NCBI RefSeq assembly: GCF_037975245.1
Contig: NC_092562.1
Location: forward strand, 4,520,001 to 4,584,000
Source: Apostichopus japonicus
Taxonomy: Eukaryota > Echinodermata > Holothuroidea > Aspidochirotida > Stichopodidae
Length of the DNA: 64,000 nt
Direction: 5' to 3'
Below are positions 43,770-58,800 of this stretch, in pieces. Each line of letters begins with the position of its first letter. The first letter of the stretch is position 1. The notes beneath the pieces were generated by a model. The model was not told where the DNA came from and did not search any database. It saw only the letters and a program-made list of their open reading frames with translations. Position numbers and translations under genes: made by a program.

Positions 43770-46216
43770 ATGGAGGTATGATAAACAGGCATGTTTCTGG
43801 ATGTTTAGGGAGACCACCTTCTCAACATAGGATGTTAGTAGCATTAGCCTGTTTTAAGTTTTAGAAATATTCTCATTAGTGTGCACTAGATGTTTCAGCT
43901 TCATAGGTGTCAAACTGTCAATGGTATAGTAGACCTAACTGTATATATGTTTGTATGTGTGTTTGTTTGTACGTATGTATATAGATACATATCTTTAGTC
44001 ATGTGTAGTTATGAATACAATATATATTTATGAATTTATTGTTACGTTAACTGTGTCTTTCAATCAAGATTTTTTTGGCATGTGAAACATGTTTTAGTCT
44101 ATAAGTGTATATATGTTTCTTTGTTCATTAAGTTATATATAAGTTATATTATAGTAGAAAGGGTGGTTCTAGCAGGTGGTATCCAGTGGGTTGGATGTGT
44201 AGTACCACTATGAACAGTAAATAATTGTATTAGCAGGATACACTTGGAAGAACTTTTGAAAATTGTTCTAAAGACAATTTCGATTTGAAAAATGCAAAAA
44301 AGAAAGTATAGCCCCAATGGTAAAAAAAAACAACGAAAAAACAATTAAATCAAATCAATTTGCCAAAAATTCATACCACTGAGGGTGACTGTTAAATCGA
44401 AGAACTGAACAATGTAAAGTTCCACAGGAAAAAACTAACAACAAATGACTGTTTAAGAATGCAATTGGTAAAATATTCATTTGCTGCTTGAGATGATTGT
44501 TATGAGTTTTTAGCAATTTCTTGTATTGTCATCAGAAATTGAAAAACAAATACCCCCCAAAATAAATGAAATACTATATCTCAATTAGCACCAAAGAAAA
44601 AAGGGGGAAATGCTGTATCTCAGTCGACCCCCCCCCACCCCCACTGAAAACAAAATTCTCAATATTACCATATCAGACTGCGAATTTATTAGGCAAGCTG
44701 AATGGATGGCGCTAGACCACTATCATATCATTGGGAACATAGTGGTACATAATCTAATCCTAGCCGATGTTGCTGTAACATAAAAAACAAACAAAGAACA
44801 GTTTTCTTTCAGACAATTGATTTTAGGCCTTGCATCGCACAACTTGAAGCTAAAAAGTATATTTGTAGTTTAGATTTGTCGACATGTTTTGTGTTTTAGT
44901 TGAATAGGTAATTGCATATTAATTGAGAGGGCATTTTTTAATCTTTGGTAAAGATTTTTATTACAAAAAGTAAAATCTTTTTTAGGGGATATTGGGCATA
45001 TTATTATATATTGGATATAAAAAAAAAAAAAAAGAAGTGATTTGTTACTTGTATGTAACTTCCTTAATAATTTTTAGATTTCCTCCAGGGTAGGTGGCGC
45101 TATACATTTATTTAACTTTCCAGCAGAATCTCAAAAGCTCCTAGTATGGCAACATCGTGTCCTTTGAAGTATTAAACGTTTAGTTTTGACGAGCTGTCTT
45201 TTAAATGGACAGATACTTCATCGGCAGCTTTGTTTTTTTGTGGTAAAAACAAAATGAGGAAAGCTTTGAACAATCTTTGAAGAGCCAAATTTTTGTATCA
45301 AATTTACTTCCTTGTTCTCCCATGTTATCCTACAATCAAATTTACTACATGACATCATGTCTAGACAGGACGTTAGTTCAAAGAAATGGTTCATGAAGGG
45401 AAAATGACGGAAAATGTTAACTATTAATATCATTCTGTTATTGCCCTTTCAGTCTATATATCAAAAGAGATTGAATTAACAACTTTTCCTTTCTTCGTCT
45501 TTAATCCCTCTCTTCAAAGAAGTAAAGGGTCATCGGTGGTAACCCTAAATATTGAGCCTCCTAAAATAGATAGAAGCTTTCAAAAAGTACATTTCCTGGT
45601 GGCTCTTTATCTCCCAGGTTACTTGCTATGTTTACACTGATAAAGTGTTTAATTGAACATTTCAATAAGGAAATATAATTTAAGGGTTGTGGTAAAAAAA
45701 CTTGTGGAAGTTCCCAGCGGAGCACAAGTGACTACTGTTAGGCCTCAGTCTAGCTTACTAATTGGGCCAAATACTGTTGACTTTCGAACTCCGGGACTCA
45801 GAATAAGTTAACATTTTGACACTCACGGTCACGCTTAATATTATTTATGTTTTTTTTTTTTAGGTGTTGTTACATTTAAGTTTTTTACTTAACGTGGTTG
45901 ACCTATTTATGTGTATTTAAAATGACGGAAGAAACTTTTTTATATGTACATACATTTGTTAAAATTGTCCTAGGTAAATGCATACATATCTATAAATATT
46001 GAATGTTTTTAAAGAATTATTGTTTTGAAACAGTTTTTATCTACAACTCCTTTTGTTTTTTCGTCATTCTTACTGGAAACAGCTCACTGTGTAGGAGGAC
46101 CATAACACATACAAACTTTTGGGCCTCTTTGTAACTTTGGTCAAGCCAGTTTTGGCCCTTCGATGTTTAAACAGCATGAGCCCCCCTCCCCCAACTCCCC
46201 GCCTGAATACATTAAG
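43770..46216. other. Intergenic between SPATA1 and the satellite array
   Basis: AT-rich with A-runs and a C-run near 44630. No gene, RNA or element that I can support. Confidence 0.45.
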
Positions 46217-48289
46217 TGAAGGGAGCTCTACCTCATTTAGATAAGTTTGGGAAGAATTGAAAAAGTCGCGATTTTGGCCAAAATTTGAAAAAATGATAAG
46301 GGTATTGCCTTACAAAATATTCAAGAAAAATATGAAATTTCTCAAATCTCTTTCAGGATGCTCATACGGATTCTTAGGGCTCAAATATACATGTTCGTCA
46401 ACTTTAAAGTGGAGTTCCTTGGAATTCAAAGCTAAATTTGGCGTTATTAATCATAGTAAAAATATGAATAAAAATGTATCAAAAGGGGGCATTTTCTTTC
46501 CAATGGTTACGAATTTGAACATAATTATGCCTGATATATAAAGAGAAGAGCCCTCTACCCAATTTACATAAGTTTGGGAAGAATTGAAAAAGTCGCGATT
46601 TTGGCCCAAATTTGAAGAAATGATAAGGGTATTACCTTACAAAATATTCAAGAAAAATATGAAATTTCTCAAATCTCTTTCAGGATGCTCATACGGATTC
46701 TTAGGGCTCAAATATACATGTTCGTCAACTTTAAAGTGGAGTTCCTTGGAATACGAAGCTAAATTTGGCGTTATTAACCATAGTAAAAATATGAAAAAAA
46801 AATGTATCAAAAAGGGGCATTTTCTTTCCAATGGTTATGAATTTGAACATAATTATGCCTGATATATAAAGAGAAGAGCCCTCTACCCTATTTACATAAG
46901 TTTGGGAAGAATTGAAAAAGTCGCGATTTTGGCCAAAATTTGAAAATATGATAAGGGTATTGCCTTACAAAATATTCAAGAAAAATATGAAATTTCTCAA
47001 ATCTCTTTCAGGATGTTCATACGGATTCTTAGGGCTCAAATATACATGTTCGTCAACTTTAAAGTGGAGTTCCTTGGAATACGAAGCTAAATTTGGCATT
47101 ATTAATCATAGTAAAAATATGAATAAAAATGTATCAAAAAGGGGCATTTTCTTTCCAATGGTTTCGAATTTGAACATAATTATGCCTGATATATAAAGAG
47201 AAGAGCCCTCTACCACATTTACATAAGTTTGGGAAGAATTGAAAAAGTCACGATTTTGGCTTAAATTTGAAAAAATGATAAGGGTATTGCCTTACAAAAT
47301 ATTCAAGAAAAATATGAAATTTCTCAAATCTCTTTCAGGATGCTCATACGGATTCTAAGGGCTCAAATATACATGTTCGTCAACTTTAAAGTGGAGTTCC
47401 TTGGAATACGAAGCTAAATTTGGCGTTAATCATAGTAAAAATATGAATAAAAATGTATCAAAAAGGGGCATTTTCTTTCCAATGGTTACGAATTTGAACA
47501 TAATTATGCCTGATATATAAAGAGAAGAGCCCTCTACCCCATTTACATAAGTTTGGGAAGAATTGAAAAAGTCGCGATTTTGGCTCAAATTTGAAAAAAT
47601 GATAAGGGTATTGCCTTACAAAATATTCAAGAAAAATATGAAATTTCTCAAATCTCTTTCAGGATGTTCATACGGATTCTAAGGACTCAAATATACATGT
47701 TCGTCACTTTAAAGTGGAGTTCCTTGGAATACGAAGCTAAATTTGGCGTTATTAATCATAGTAAAAATATGAATAAAAATGTATCAAAAAGGGGCATTTT
47801 CTTTCCAATGGTTACGAATTTGAACATAAACATGCCTGATATATAAAGAGAAGAGCCCTCTACCCCATTTACATAAGTTTGGGAAGAATTGAAAAAGTCG
47901 CGATGTTGGCCAAAATTTGAAAAAATGATAAGGGTATTGCCTTACAAAATATTCAAGAAAAATATGAAATTTCTCAAATCCCTTTCAGGATGCTCATACG
48001 GATTCTAAGGGCTCAAATATACATGTTCGTCAACTTTAAAGTGGAGTTCCTTGGAATACGAGGCTACATTTGGCATTATTAATCATAGTAAAAATATGAA
48101 TAAAAATGTATCAAAAAGGGGCATTTTCTTTCCAATGGTTACGAATTTGAACATAATTATGCCTGATATATAAAGAGAAGAGCCCTTTACCCCATTTACA
48201 TAAGTTTGGGAAGAATTGAAAAAGTCGCGATTTTGGCTCAAATTTGAAAAAATGATAAGGGTATTGCCTTACAAAATATTCAAGAAAAA

Positions 48290-51240
48290 TATGAAATTTC
48301 TCAAATCTCTTTCAGGATGTTCATACGGATTCTAAGGGCTCAAATATACATGTTCGTCAACTTTAAAGTGGAGTTCCTTGGAATTCGAAGCTAAATTTGG
48401 CGTTATTAATCATATTAAAAATAAGAATAACAATGTATCAAAAAGGGGCATTTTCTTTCCAATGGTTACGAATTTGAACATAATTATGCCTGATATATAA
48501 AGAGAAGAGCCCTCTACCCCATTTACATAAGTTTGGGAAGAATTGAAAAAGTCGCGATTTTGGCTCAAATTTGAAAAAATGATAAGGGTATTGCCTTACA
48601 AAATATTCAAGAAAAATATGAAATTTCTCAAATCTCTTTCAGGATGCTCATACGGATTCTAAGGGCTCAAATATACATGTTCGTCAACTTTAAAGTGGAG
48701 TTCCTTGATATTAGAAGCTAAATTTGGCGTTATTAATCATAGTAAAAATATGAATTACAATGTATCAAAAAGGGGCATTTTATTTCCAATGGTTACGAAT
48801 TTAAACATAATTATGCCTGATATATAAAGAGAAGAGCCCTCTACCACATTTACATAAGTTTGGGAAGAATTGAAAAAGTCGCGATTTTGGCCAAAATTTG
48901 AAAATATGATAAGGGTATTGCCTTACAAAATATTCAAGAAAAATATGAAATTTCTCAAATCTCTTTCAGGATGTTCATACGGATTCTTAGGGCTCAAATA
49001 TACATGTTCGTCAACTTTAAAGTGGAGTTCCTTGGAATACGAAGCTAAATTTGGCATTATTAATCATAGTAAAAATATGAATAAAAATGTATCAAAAAGG
49101 GGCATTTTCTTTCCAATGGTTTCGAATTTGAACATAATTATGCCTGATATATAAAGAGAAGAGCAATCTACCACATTTACATTAGTTTAAGAAGAATTGA
49201 AAAAGTCGCGATTTTGGCCAAAATTTGAAAATATGATAAGGGTATTGCCTTACAAAATATTCAAGAAAAATATGAAATTTCTCAAATCTCTTTCAGGATG
49301 CTCATACGGATTCTTAGGGCTCAAATATACATGTTCGTCAACTTTAAAGTGGAGTTCCTTGGAATACGAAGCTAAATTTGGCGTTATTAATCATAGTAAA
49401 AATATGAATAAAAATGTATAAAAGGGGCATTTTCTTCTCAATGGTTACGAATTTGAACATAATTATGCCTGATATATAAAGAGAAGAGCCCTCTACCACA
49501 TTTACATAAGTTTGGGAAGAATTGAAAAAGTCGCGATTTTGGCACAAATTTGAAGAAATGATAAGGGTATTACCTTACAAAATATTCAAGAAAAATATGA
49601 AATTTCTCAAATCTCTTTCAGGATGCTCATACGGATTCTTAGGGCTCAAATATACATGTTCGTCAACTTTAAAGTGGAGTTCCTTGGAATACGAAGCTAA
49701 ATTTGGCGTTATTAACCATAGTAAAAATATGAAAAAAAATGTATCAAAAAGGGGCATTTTCTTTCCAATGGTTATGAATTTGAACATAATTATGCCTGAT
49801 ATATAAAGAGAAGAGCCCTCTACCCTATTTACATAAGTTTGGGAAGAATTGAAAAAGTCGCGATTTTGGCCAAAATTTGAAAATATGATAAGGGTATTGC
49901 CTTACAAAATATTCAAGAAAAATATGAAATTTCTCAAATCTCTTTCAGGATGTTCATACGGATTCTTAGGGCTCAAATATACATGTTCGTCAACTTTAAA
50001 GTGGAGTTCCTTGGAATACGAAGCTAAATTTGGCATTATTAATCATAGTAAAAATATGAATAAAAATGTATCAAAAAGGGGCATTTTCTTTCCAATGGTT
50101 ACGAATTTGAACATAATTATGCCTGATATATAAAGAGAAGAGCCCTTTACCCCATTTACATAAGTTTGGGAAGAATTGAAAAAGTCGCGATTTTGGCTCA
50201 AATTTGAAAAAATGATAAGGGTATTGCCTTACAAAATATTCAAGAAAAATATGAAATTTCTCAAATCTCTTTCAGGATGTTCATACGGATTCTAAGGACT
50301 CAAATATACATGTTCGTCACTTTAAAGTGGAGTTCCTTGGAATACGAAGCTAAATTTGGCGTTATTAATCATAGTAAAAATATGAATAAAAATGTATCAA
50401 AAAGGGGCATTTTCTTTCCAATGGTTACGAATTTGAACATAATTATGCCTGATATATAAAGAGAAGAGCCCTCTACCCCATTTACATAAGTTTGGGAAGA
50501 ATTGAAAAAGTCGCGATGTTGGCCAAAATTTGAAAAAATGATAAGGGTATTGCCTTACAAAATATTCAAGAAAAATATGAAATTTCTCAAATCCCTTTCA
50601 GGATGCTCATACGGATTCTAAGGGCTCAAATATACATGTTCGTCAACTTTAAAGTGGAGTTCCTTGGAATACGAGGCTAAATTTGGCATTATTAATCATA
50701 GTAAAAATATGAATGAAAATGTATCAAAAAGGGGCATTTTCTTTCCAATGGTTACGAATTTGAACATAATTATGCCTGATATATAAAGAGAAGAGCCCTT
50801 TACCCCATTTACATAAGTTTGGGAAGAATTGAAAAAGTCGCGATTTTGGCTCAAATTTGAAAAAATGATAAGGGTATTGCCTTACAAAATATTCAAGAAA
50901 AATATGAAATTTCTCAAATCTCTTTCAGGATGTTCATACGGATTCTAAGGGCTCAAATATACATGTTCGTCAACTTTAAAGTGGAGTTCCTTGGAATTCG
51001 AAGCTAAATTTGGCGTTATTAATCATATTAAAAATAAGAATAACAATGTATCAAAAAGGGGCATTTTCTTTCCAATGGTTACGAATTTGAACATAATTAT
51101 GCCTGATATATAAAGAGAAGAGCCCTCTACCCCATTTACATAAGTTTGGGAAGAATTGAAAAAGTCGCGATTTTGGCTCAAATTTGAAAAAATGATAAGG
51201 GTATTGCCTTACAAAATATTCAAGAAAAATATGAAATTTC
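48290..51240 (+). repeat. Higher-order block of the satellite, copy 1 (about nine units)
   Basis: Diagnostic variants in this block recur exactly 4574 bp downstream: 48383 and 52957, 48707 and 53281, 48870 and 53444, 49522 and 54096, 49849 and 54423, 50277 and 54851, 50517 and 55091. The match stops before 51257. Edges are approximate. Confidence 0.8.
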
Positions 51241-52863
51241 TCAAATCTCTTTCAGGATGTTCATACGGATTCTAAGGACTCAAATATACATGTTCGTCAC
51301 TTTAAAGTGGAGTTCCTTGGAATACGAAGCTAAATTTGGCGTTATTAATCATAGTAAAAATATGAATAAAAATGTATCAAAAAGGGGCATTTTCTTTCCA
51401 ATGGTTACGAATTTGAACATAATTATGCCTGATATATAAAGAGAAGAGCCCTCTACCCCATTTACATAAGTTTGGGAAGAATTGAAAAAGTCGCGATGTT
51501 GGCCAAAATTTGAAAAAATGATAAGGGTATTGCCTTACAAAATATTCAAGAAAAATATGAAATTTCTCAAATCCCTTTCAGGATGCTCATACGGATTCTA
51601 AGGGCTCAAATATACATGTTCGTCAACTTTAAAGTGGAGTTCCTTGGAATACGAGGCTAAATTTGGCATTATTAATCATAGTAAAAATATGAATGTAAAT
51701 GTATCAAAAAGGGGCATTTTCTTTCCAATGGTTACGAATTTGAACATAATTATGCCTGATATATAAAGAGAAGAGCCCTTTACCCCATTTACATAAGTTT
51801 GGGAAGAATTGAAAAAGTCGCGATTTTGGCTCAAATTTGAAAAAATGATAAGGGTATTGCCTTACAAAATATTCAAGAAAAATATGAAATTTCTCAAATC
51901 TCTTTCAGGATGTTCATACGGACTCTAAGGGCTCAAATATACATGTTCGTCAACTTTAAAGTGGAGTTCCTTGGAATTCGAAGCTAAATTTGGCGTTATT
52001 AATCATATTAAAAATAAGAATAACAATGTATCAAAAAGGGGCATTTTCTTTCCAATGGTTACGAATTTGAACATAATTATGCCTGATATATAAAGAGAAG
52101 AGCCCTCTACCACATTTACATAAGTTTGGGAAGAATTGAAAAAGTCGCGATGTTGGCCAAAATTTGAAAAAATGATAAGGGTATTGCCTTACAAAATATT
52201 CAAGAAAAATATGAAATTTCTCAAATCCCTTTCAGGATGCTCATACGGATTCTAAGGGCTCAAATATACATGTTCGTCAACTTTAAAGTGGAGTTCCTTG
52301 GAATACGAGGCTAAATTTGGCATTATTAATCATAGTAAAAATATGAATGTAAATGTATCAAAAAGGGGCATTTTCTTTCCAATGGTTACGAATTTGAACA
52401 TAATTATGCCTGATATATAAAGAGAAGAGCCCTTTACCCCATTTACATAAGTTTGGGAAGAATTGAAAAAGTCGCGATTTTGGCTCAAATTTGAAAAAAT
52501 GATAAGGGTATTGCCTTACAAAATATTCAAGAAAAATATGAAATTTCTCAAATCTCTTTCAGGATGCTCATACGGATTCTAAGGGCTCAAATATACATGT
52601 TCGTCAACTTTAAAGTGGAGTTCCTTGATATTAGAAGCTAAATTTGGCGTTATTAATCATAGTAAAAATATGAATTACAATGTATCAAAAAGGGGCATTT
52701 TATTTCCAATGGTTACGAATTTAAACATAATTATGCCTGATATATAAAGAGAAGAGCCCTCTACCACATTTACATAAGTTTGGGAAGAATTGAAAAAGTC
52801 GCGATTTTGGCCAAAATTTGAAAATATGATAAGGGTATTGCCTTACAAAATATTCAAGAAAAA

Positions 52864-55814
52864 TATGAAATTTCTCAAATCTCTTTCAGGATGTTCATAC
52901 GGATTCTAAGGGCTCAAATATACATGTTCGTCAACTTTAAAGTGGAGTTCCTTGGAATTCGAAGCTAAATTTGGCGTTATTAATCATATTAAAAATAAGA
53001 ATAACAATGTATCAAAAAGGGGCATTTTCTTTCCAATGGTTACGAATTTGAACATAATTATGCCTGATATATAAAGAGAAGAGCCCTCTACCCCATTTAC
53101 ATAAGTTTGGGAAGAATTGAAAAAGTCGCGATTTTGGCTCAAATTTGAAAAAATGATAAGGGTATTGCCTTACAAAATATTCAAGAAAAATATGAAATTT
53201 CTCAAATCTCTTTCAGGATGCTCATACGGATTCTAAGGGCTCAAATATACATGTTCGTCAACTTTAAAGTGGAGTTCCTTGATATTAGAAGCTAAATTTG
53301 GCGTTATTAATCATAGTAAAAATATGAATTACAATGTATCAAAAAGGGGCATTTTATTTCCAATGGTTACGAATTTAAACATAATTATGCCTGATATATA
53401 AAGAGAAGAGCCCTCTACCACATTTACATAAGTTTGGGAAGAATTGAAAAAGTCGCGATTTTGGCCAAAATTTGAAAATATGATAAGGGTATTGCCTTAC
53501 AAAATATTCAAGAAAAATATGAAATTTCTCAAATCTCTTTCAGGATGTTCATACGGATTCTTAGGGCTCAAATATACATGTTCGTCAACTTTAAAGTGGA
53601 GTTCCTTGGAATACGAAGCTAAATTTGGCATTATTAATCATAGTAAAAATATGAATAACAATGTATCAAAAAGGGGCATTTTCTTTCCAATGGTTTCGAA
53701 TTTGAACATAATTATGCCTGATATATAAAGAGAAGAGCCCTCTACCACATTTACATTAGTTTAAGAAGAATTGAAAAAGTCGCGATTTTGGCCAAAATTT
53801 GAAAATATGATAAGGGTATTGCCTTACAAAATATTCAAGAAAAATATGAAATTTCTCAAATCTCTTTCAGGATGCTCATACGGATTCTAAGGGCTCAAAT
53901 ATACATGTTCGTCAACTTTAAAGTGGAGTTCCTTGGAATACGAAGCTAAATTTGGCGTTATTAATCATAGTAAAAATATGAATAAAAATGTATAAAAGGG
54001 GCATTTTCTTCTCAATGGTTACGAATTTGAACATAATTATGCCTGATATATAAAGAGAAGAGCCCTCTACCACATTTACATAAGTTTGGGAAGAATTGAA
54101 AAAGTCGCGATTTTGGAACAAATTTGAAGAAATGATAAGGGTATTACCTTACAAAATATTCAAGAAAAATATGAAATTTCTCAAATCTCTTTCAGGATGC
54201 TCATACGGATTCTTAGGGCTCAAATATACATGTTCGTCAACTTTAAAGTGGAGTTCCTTGGAATACGAAGCTAAATTTGGCGTTATTAACCATAGTAAAA
54301 ATATGAAAAAAAATGTATCAAAAAGGGGCATTTTCTTTCCAATGGTTATGAATTTGAACATAATTATGCCTGATATATAAAGAGAAGAGCCCTCTACCCT
54401 ATTTACATAAGTTTGGGAAGAATTGAAAAAGTCGCGATTTTGGCTCAAATTTGAAAATATGATAAGGGTATTGCCTTACAAAATATTCAAGAAAAATATG
54501 AAATTTCTCAAATCTCTTTCAGGATGTTCATACGGATTCTTAGGGCTCAAATATACATGTTCGTCAACTTTAAAGTGGAGTTCCTTGGAATACGAAGCTA
54601 AATTTGGCATTATTAATCATAGTAAAAATATGAATAAAAATGTATCAAAAAGGGGCATTTTCTTTCCAATGGTTACGAATTTGAACATAATTATGCCTGA
54701 TATATAAAGAGAAGAGCCCTTTACCCCATTTACATAAGTTTGGAAAGAATTGAAAAAGTCGCGATTTTGGCTCAAATTTGAAAAAATGATAAGGGTATTG
54801 CCTTACAAAATATTCAAGAAAAATATGAAATTTCTCAAATCTCTTTCAGGATGTTCATACGGATTCTAAGGACTCAAATATACATGTTCGTCACTTTAAA
54901 GTGGAGTTCCTTGGAATACGAAGCTAAATTTGGCGTTATTAATCATAGTAAAAATATGAATAAAAATGTATCAAAAAGGGGCATTTTCTTTCCAATGGTT
55001 ACGAATTTGAACATAATTATGCCTGATATATAAAGAGAGGAGCCCTCTACACCATTTACATAAGTTTGGGAAGAATTGAAAAAGTCGCGATGTTGGCCAA
55101 AATTTGAAAAAATGATAAGGGTATTGCCTTACAAAATATTCAAGAAAAATATGAAATTTCTCAAATCCCTTTCAGGATGCTCATACGGATTCTAAGGGCT
55201 CAAATATACATGTTCGTCAACTTTAAAGTGGAGTTCCTTGGAATACGAGGCTAAATTTGGCATTATTAATCATAGTAAAAATATGAATAAAAATGTATCA
55301 AAAAGGGGCATTTTCTTTCCAATGGTTACGAATTTGAACATAATTATGCCTGATATATAAAGAGAAGAGCCCTTTACCCCATTTACATAAGTTTGGGAAG
55401 AATTGAAAAAGTCGCGATTTTGGCTCAAATTTGAAAAAATGATAAGGGTATTGCCTTACAAAATATTCAAGAAAAATATGAAATTTCTCAAATCTCTTTC
55501 AGGATGTTCATACGGATTCTAAGGGCTCAAATATACATGTTCGTCAACTTTAAAGTGGAGTTCCTTGGAATTCGAAGCTAAATTTGGCGTTATTAATCAT
55601 ATTAAAAATAAGAATAACAATGTATCAAAAAGGGGCATTTTCTTTCCAATGGTTACGAATTTGAACATAATTATGCCTGATATATAAAGAGAAGAGCCCT
55701 CTACCCCATTTACATAAGTTTGGGAAGAATTGAAAAAGTCGCGATTTTGGCTCAAATTTGAAAAAATGATAAGGGTATTGCCTTACAAAATATTCAAGAA
55801 AAATATGAAATATC
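52864..55814 (+). repeat. Higher-order block of the satellite, copy 2
   Basis: The second copy of the block at 48290-51240, displaced by 4574 bp (14 satellite units). The copies differ at a few sites (for example 49551 versus 54117, GGCACAAATT versus GGAACAAATT), so the duplication is recent or kept alike by conversion. Confidence 0.8.
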
Positions 55815-58800
55815 TCAAATCTCTTTCAGGATGCTCATACGGATTCTAAGGGCTCAAATATACATGTTCGTCAACTTAAAAGTGGAGTTCCTTGATATTA
55901 GAAGCTAAATTTGGCGTTATTAATCATAGTAAAAATATGAATTACAATGTATCAAAAAGGGGCATTTTATTTCCAATGGTTACGAATTTAAACATAATTA
56001 TGCCTGATATATAAAGAGAAGAGCCCTCTACCACATTTACATAAGTTTGGGAAGAATTGAAAAAGTCGCGATTTTGGCCAAAATTTGAAAAAATGATAAG
56101 GGTATTGCCTTACAAAATATTCAAGAAAAATATGAAATTTCTCAAATCTCTTTCAGGATGCTCATACGGATTCTAAGGGCTCAAATATACATGTTCGTCA
56201 ACTTTAAAGTGGAGTTCCTTGGAATACGAAGCTAAATTTGGCGTTATTAATCATATTAAAAATAAGAATTACAATGTATCAAAAAGGGGCATTTTCTTTC
56301 CAATGGTTATGAATTTGAACATAATTATGCCTGATATATAAAGAGAAGAGCCCTTTACCCCATTTACATAAGTTTGGGAAGAATTGAAAAAGTCGCGATT
56401 TTGGCTTAAATTTGAAAAAATGATAAGGGTATTGCCTTACAAAATATTCAGGAAAAATATGAAATTTCTCAAATCTCTTTCAGGATGTTCATACGGATTC
56501 TAAGGGCTCAAATATACATGTTCGTCAACTTTAAAGTGGAGTTCCTTGGAATACGAAGTTAAATTTGGCGTTATTAATCATAGTAAAAATATGAATAAAA
56601 ATGTATCAAAAAGGGGCATTTTCTTTCCAATGGTTAGGAATTTGAACATAATTATGCCTGATATATAAAGAGAAGAGCCCTTTACCCCATTTACATAAGT
56701 TTGGGAAGAATTGAAAAAGTCGCGATTTTGGCCAAAATTTGAAAAAATGATAAGGGTATTGCCTTACAAAATATTCAAGAAAAATATGAAATTTCTCAAA
56801 TCTCTTTCAGGATGCTCATACGGATTCTAAGGGCTCAAATATACATGTTCGTCAACTTTAAAGTGGAGTTCCTTGGAATTCGAAGCTAAATTTGGCGTTA
56901 TTAATCATTTTAAAAATATGAATAACAACGTATCAAAAAGGGGCATTTTCTTTCCAATGGTTACGAATTTGAACATAATTATGCCTGATATATAAAGAGA
57001 AGAGCCCTTTACCCCATTTACATAAGTTTGGGAAGAATTGAAAAAGTCGCGATTTTGGCCAAAATTTGAAAAAATGATAAGGGTATTGCCTTACAAAATA
57101 TTCAAGAAAAATATGAAATTTCTCAAATCTCTTTCAGGATGCTCATACGGATTCTAAGGGCTCAAATATACATGTTCGTCAACTTTAAAGTGGAGTTCCT
57201 TGGAATTCGAAGCTAAATTTGGCGTTATTAATCATTTTAAAAATATGAATAACAATGTATCAAAAAGGGGCATTTTCTTTCCAATGGTTACGAATTTGAA
57301 CATAATTATGCCTGATATATAAAGAGAAGAGCCCTTTACCACATTTACATAAGTTTGGGAAGAATTGAAAAAGTCGCGATTTTGGCCAAAATTTGAAAAA
57401 ATGATAAGGGTATTGCCTTACAAAATATTCAAGAAAAATATGAAATTTCTCAAATCTCTTTCAGGATGTTCATACGGATTCTAAGGGCTCAAATATACAT
57501 GTTCGTCAACTTTAAAGTGGAGTTCCTTGGAATTCGAAGCTAAATTTGGCGTTATTAATCATTTTAAAAATATGAATAACAATGTATTAAAAAGGGGCAT
57601 TTTCTTTCCAATGGTTACGAATTTGAACATAATTATGCCTGATATATAAAGAGAAGAGCCCTCTACCCCATTTACATAAGTTTGGGAAGAATTGAAAAAG
57701 TCGCGATTTTGGCCAAAATTTGAAAAAATGATAAGGGTATTGCCTTACAAAATATTCAAGAAAAATATGAAATTTCTCAAATCTCTTTCAGGATGTTCAT
57801 ACGGATTCTTAGGGCTCAAATATACATGTTCGTCAACTTTAAAGTGGAGTTCCTTGAAATTCGAAGCTAAATTTGGCGTTATTAATCATTTTAAAAATAT
57901 GAATAACAATGTATCAAAAAGGGGCATTTTCTTTCCAATGGTTACGAATTTGAACATAATTATGCCTGATATATAAAGAGAAGAGCCCTCTACCACATTT
58001 ACATAAGTTTGGGAAGAATTGAAAAAGTCGCGATTTTGGCCAAAATTTGAAAAAAATGATAAGGGTATTGCCTTACAAAATATTCAAGAAAAATATGAAA
58101 TTTCTCAAATCTCTTTCAGGATGCTCATACGGATTCTAAGGGCTCAAATATACATGTTCGTCAACTTTAAAGTGGAGTTCCTTGGAATTCGAAGCTAAAT
58201 TTGGCGTTATTAATCATTTTAAAAATATGAATAACAATGTATCAAAAAGGGGCATTTTCTTTCCAATGGTTACGAATTTGAACATAATTATGCCTGATAT
58301 ATAAAGAGAAGAGCCCTTTACCCCATTTACATAAGTTTGGGAAGAATTGAAAAAGTCGCGATTTTGGCCAAAATTTGAAAAAATGATAAGGGTATTGCCT
58401 TACAAAATATTCAAGAAAAATATGAAATTTCTCAAATCTCTTTCAGGATGTTCATACGGATTCTTAGGGCTCAAATATACATGTTCGTCAACTTTAAAGT
58501 GGAGTTCCTTGGAATTCGAAGCTAAATTTGGCGTTATTAATCATTTTAAAAATATGAATAACAATGTATCAAAAAGGGGCATTTTCTTTCCAATGGTTAC
58601 GAATTTGAACATAATTATGCCTGATATATAAAGAGAAGAGCCCTCTACCCCATTTACATAAGTTTGGGAAGAATTGAAAAAGTCGCGATTTTGGCCAAAA
58701 TTTGAAAAAATGATAAGGGTATTGCCTTACAAAATATTCAAGAAAAATATGAAATTTCTCAAATCTCTTTCAGGATGTTCATACGGATTCTTAGGGCTCA

